From: Trachelipus rathkii
Lineage: Eukaryota; Arthropoda; Malacostraca; Isopoda; Trachelipodidae
DNA length: 22,788 bases
NCBI GenBank assembly: GCA_015478945.1
Contig: JABUQX010142653.1
Coordinates: 32,501 to 55,288, forward strand
Direction of reading: 5' to 3'
Part shown: positions 21,020 through 22,788 of the stretch, piece by piece
Layout: the number at the start of each line of letters is the position of its first letter
Numbering within the stretch: the stretch's first letter is position 1
Made by a program: the position numbers and the translations under genes
The notes under the pieces: generated by a model
What the model saw: the letters and a program-made list of their open reading frames with translations, nothing else
Database searches by the model: none
Told to the model about the DNA's origin: nothing

Positions 21020-22320
21020 ATATGACTTGAATCATTAGATCAATAGATCAATAGATCAATAGATCAATAGATCATGGAAGGGTAGGAGGATAGAGTGGGT
21101 GGTTTGATTAACTGATTTACTGATTTACTGCTTTAGGGTATGTAAAAATGCAAATTTTTTAAGTTATAAACATAAAAAGATAAAATTTTTAGTAAAAACA
21201 AAATGTTTAAAGAAAACAAAACAAAATAAATAAAAGTTTTTATGTTATGTCTATACAAAAAGATACTTATAATATGACTTGAATCAATAGATCAATAGAT
21301 CAATAGATCAATAGATCATGGAAGGGTAGGAGGATAGAGTGGGTGGTTTGATTAACTGATTTACTGATTTACTGCTTTAGGGTATGTAAAAAATGCAAAT
21401 TTTTTAAGTTATAAACATAAAAAGCATAAAATGTTTTAGTAAAAAAAAAAAAAAAGCATTTTAAAGTAAATAAAAGAAAAATATAAAGAATAAAAGTTTT
21501 TGTGTTATATGTTATACAAAAATATGACTTGAATCATTAGATCAATAGATCAATTGATCAATAGATCAATAGATCATGGAAGGGTAGGAGGGTGGGGTGG
21601 GTGGTTTGATTAACACTGATTTACTGATTTACTGCTTTAGGGTAGTAAAAGGCAATTTGTTTGTTATAAACATAAACATAAAATTTTTAGTAAACAAAAT
21701 GTTTAAAATAAATAAAGGAAACAAAAATAAATAAAGTTTTTGTGTTATGTTATACAAGTTAAACAAAATATGACTTGAATCAATAGATCAATAGATCAAT
21801 AGATCATGGAAGGGGTAGGAGGGTGGGGTGGGTGGTTTGATTAACTGATTTATTGATTTACTGCTTTAGGGTATGTAAAAATGCAAAATTTTTTAAGTTA
21901 TAAACATAAAATGAATAAATTTTAGTTATTAAAACAAAAATGTCTAAAGAAAGAAAACAAAAATAATAAAGGAGGTTTTTGTTGTATTTTGCAAGAAAGT
22001 ATGACTTAAATCAGCCGATCAATAGAGTCAATAGATCGTAGATCAACTGAATAACAGATCAATGGATCAATAGATCTAATGATCAATAGATCAATGGATC
22101 AATAGATCAATAGATCAATAGATCAATAGATCAATAGATCAATAGATCAATAGATCATGGCTGGGTGGGGAAGGTGGGGTGGGTGGTTTGATTAACTGAT
22201 TTACTGATTTACTGCTTTACATGCAAATTTTTTTAGGTTATAAACATAAAAAGAATAAAGTTTTTTAGTAAAAACAAAAAGTTTAAAAAAAATAAAATTA
22301 AAAATAAATAAAAGTTTTTA
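21020..22320 (-). repeat. Satellite family A, five inverted units
   Basis: The word ACTGCTTTA recurs near 21126, 21369, 21629, 21862 and 22213, so spacings are about 243, 260, 233 and 351; the last is enlarged by an expanded GATCAATA octamer run at 22009-22157. Each unit has GATCAATA octamers, CATGG, a G-rich block (for example 21582-21601), GTGGTTTGATTAACTGATTTACTG, then a TTATAAACATAAAA and AAACAAAATGTTTAAA region. Confidence 0.93.
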
Positions 22321-22788
22321 AAAAATATATTTTTCTAAATAGATAAACTTAAAAATAAATAAAAATTTGAAAAATAAAGTTAGAAAAATAAATTTAAATA
22401 AAATTTTTAAATTAAAATAAAAAAAAAAATTAAACACAAAGTTAAAATATAAAAATAAAACTTATAAAAAAATAAATTTAAATCAAAAAAAAAATTAAAA
22501 TAAAAATAAAAAAAATTAAACACAAAGTATAAATGTAAAATAAAACTTATAAAAAAATAAAGTTAGAAAATAAAGTTAAATAAATAAAAATAAAAAATAA
22601 AAAATTAAACAAAGTATAAATGTAAAATAAAACTTATAAAAAAAATAAAGTTAGAACAAAAATAAAAATTGAATAAAAACAAACAAAAAAAAAATTATAT
22701 TAGTTAACGTTTATAAAAAGAAAATGAGATTTGAAAATATAAATGTCAGTCTTCAACATTTACAGAAAAACAGGTTATCTTTTTGCAG
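22321..22788. repeat. A-rich low-complexity DNA
   Basis: Repeated AAAATAAA, AAATTAAACACAAAGT and AAAATAAAACTTATAAAAAAATAAA words form a degenerate tandem repeat with an apparent period near 105-110 bp between about 22430 and 22650. The last 80 bp are less repetitive. No gene is seen. Confidence 0.75.

Noticed and set aside
20775..21020. Poly-Thr open frame
   Set aside because: It is the (AAC)n microsatellite; the frame ends in satellite family A.

Overview
The window looks like repeat-dominated, AT-rich animal nuclear DNA with no intact host gene. The basis is long (TA)n, (TTA)n, (AAC)n, (GT)n and octamer (GATCTATT)n runs, decayed hAT transposase genes of the BED zinc-finger type, and satellite-like arrays. 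The density and kind of microsatellites resemble decapod crustacean or other arthropod genomes. That placement is an inference: no host gene is present to anchor the taxonomy. Nothing here looks bacterial or organellar.

Layout. 1-1275 is AT-rich DNA with several (TA)n tracts. 1276-2318 is one arm of a long inverted repeat whose partner, on the other strand, is 12733-13520; each arm carries a triplet microsatellite, a hexamer GAGTCG-type minisatellite and a run of small hairpins built on ATCGATTCC. About 10.4 kb lies between the arms. It holds two interspersed satellite families: family A, about 240 bp, with AGTAAATC repeats, a C-rich block and GATCTATT octamers; and family B, about 290-300 bp. 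Two transposons have landed in family B units. The first is a hAT element at 3652-6012 with terminal inverted repeats and a ZBED5-like transposase pseudogene broken by frameshifts and two stops. The second is a hAT-like element at 7980-11380 with an almost perfect 8-bp target duplication; it has no transposase and carries a 2.6-kb array of about 65-bp units, each with a GACTG-TCC-CAGTC hairpin. Part of that array is inverted.

13520-14335 is a second, older and truncated hAT transposase relic of a different subfamily. From 14391 to about 22320 the sequence is a roughly 8-kb imperfect palindrome: satellites A and B, microsatellites and non-repetitive spacers on the left reappear in reverse order on the opposite strand on the right, around a 116-bp centre at 18366-18481. 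Just left of the centre are three head-to-tail 244-bp units. The window ends in A-rich low-complexity DNA.

How it fits together. There is no pathway here. The window records successive events: satellite growth, transposon insertion into satellite units, array growth inside a transposon, a large inverted duplication, and independent microsatellite drift between the arms. The most unusual points are the nested inverted structures, the transposon that carries a private hairpin array, and a G-quadruplex-capable block repeated in every A unit. All long open reading frames outside the transposase are translations of simple repeats.
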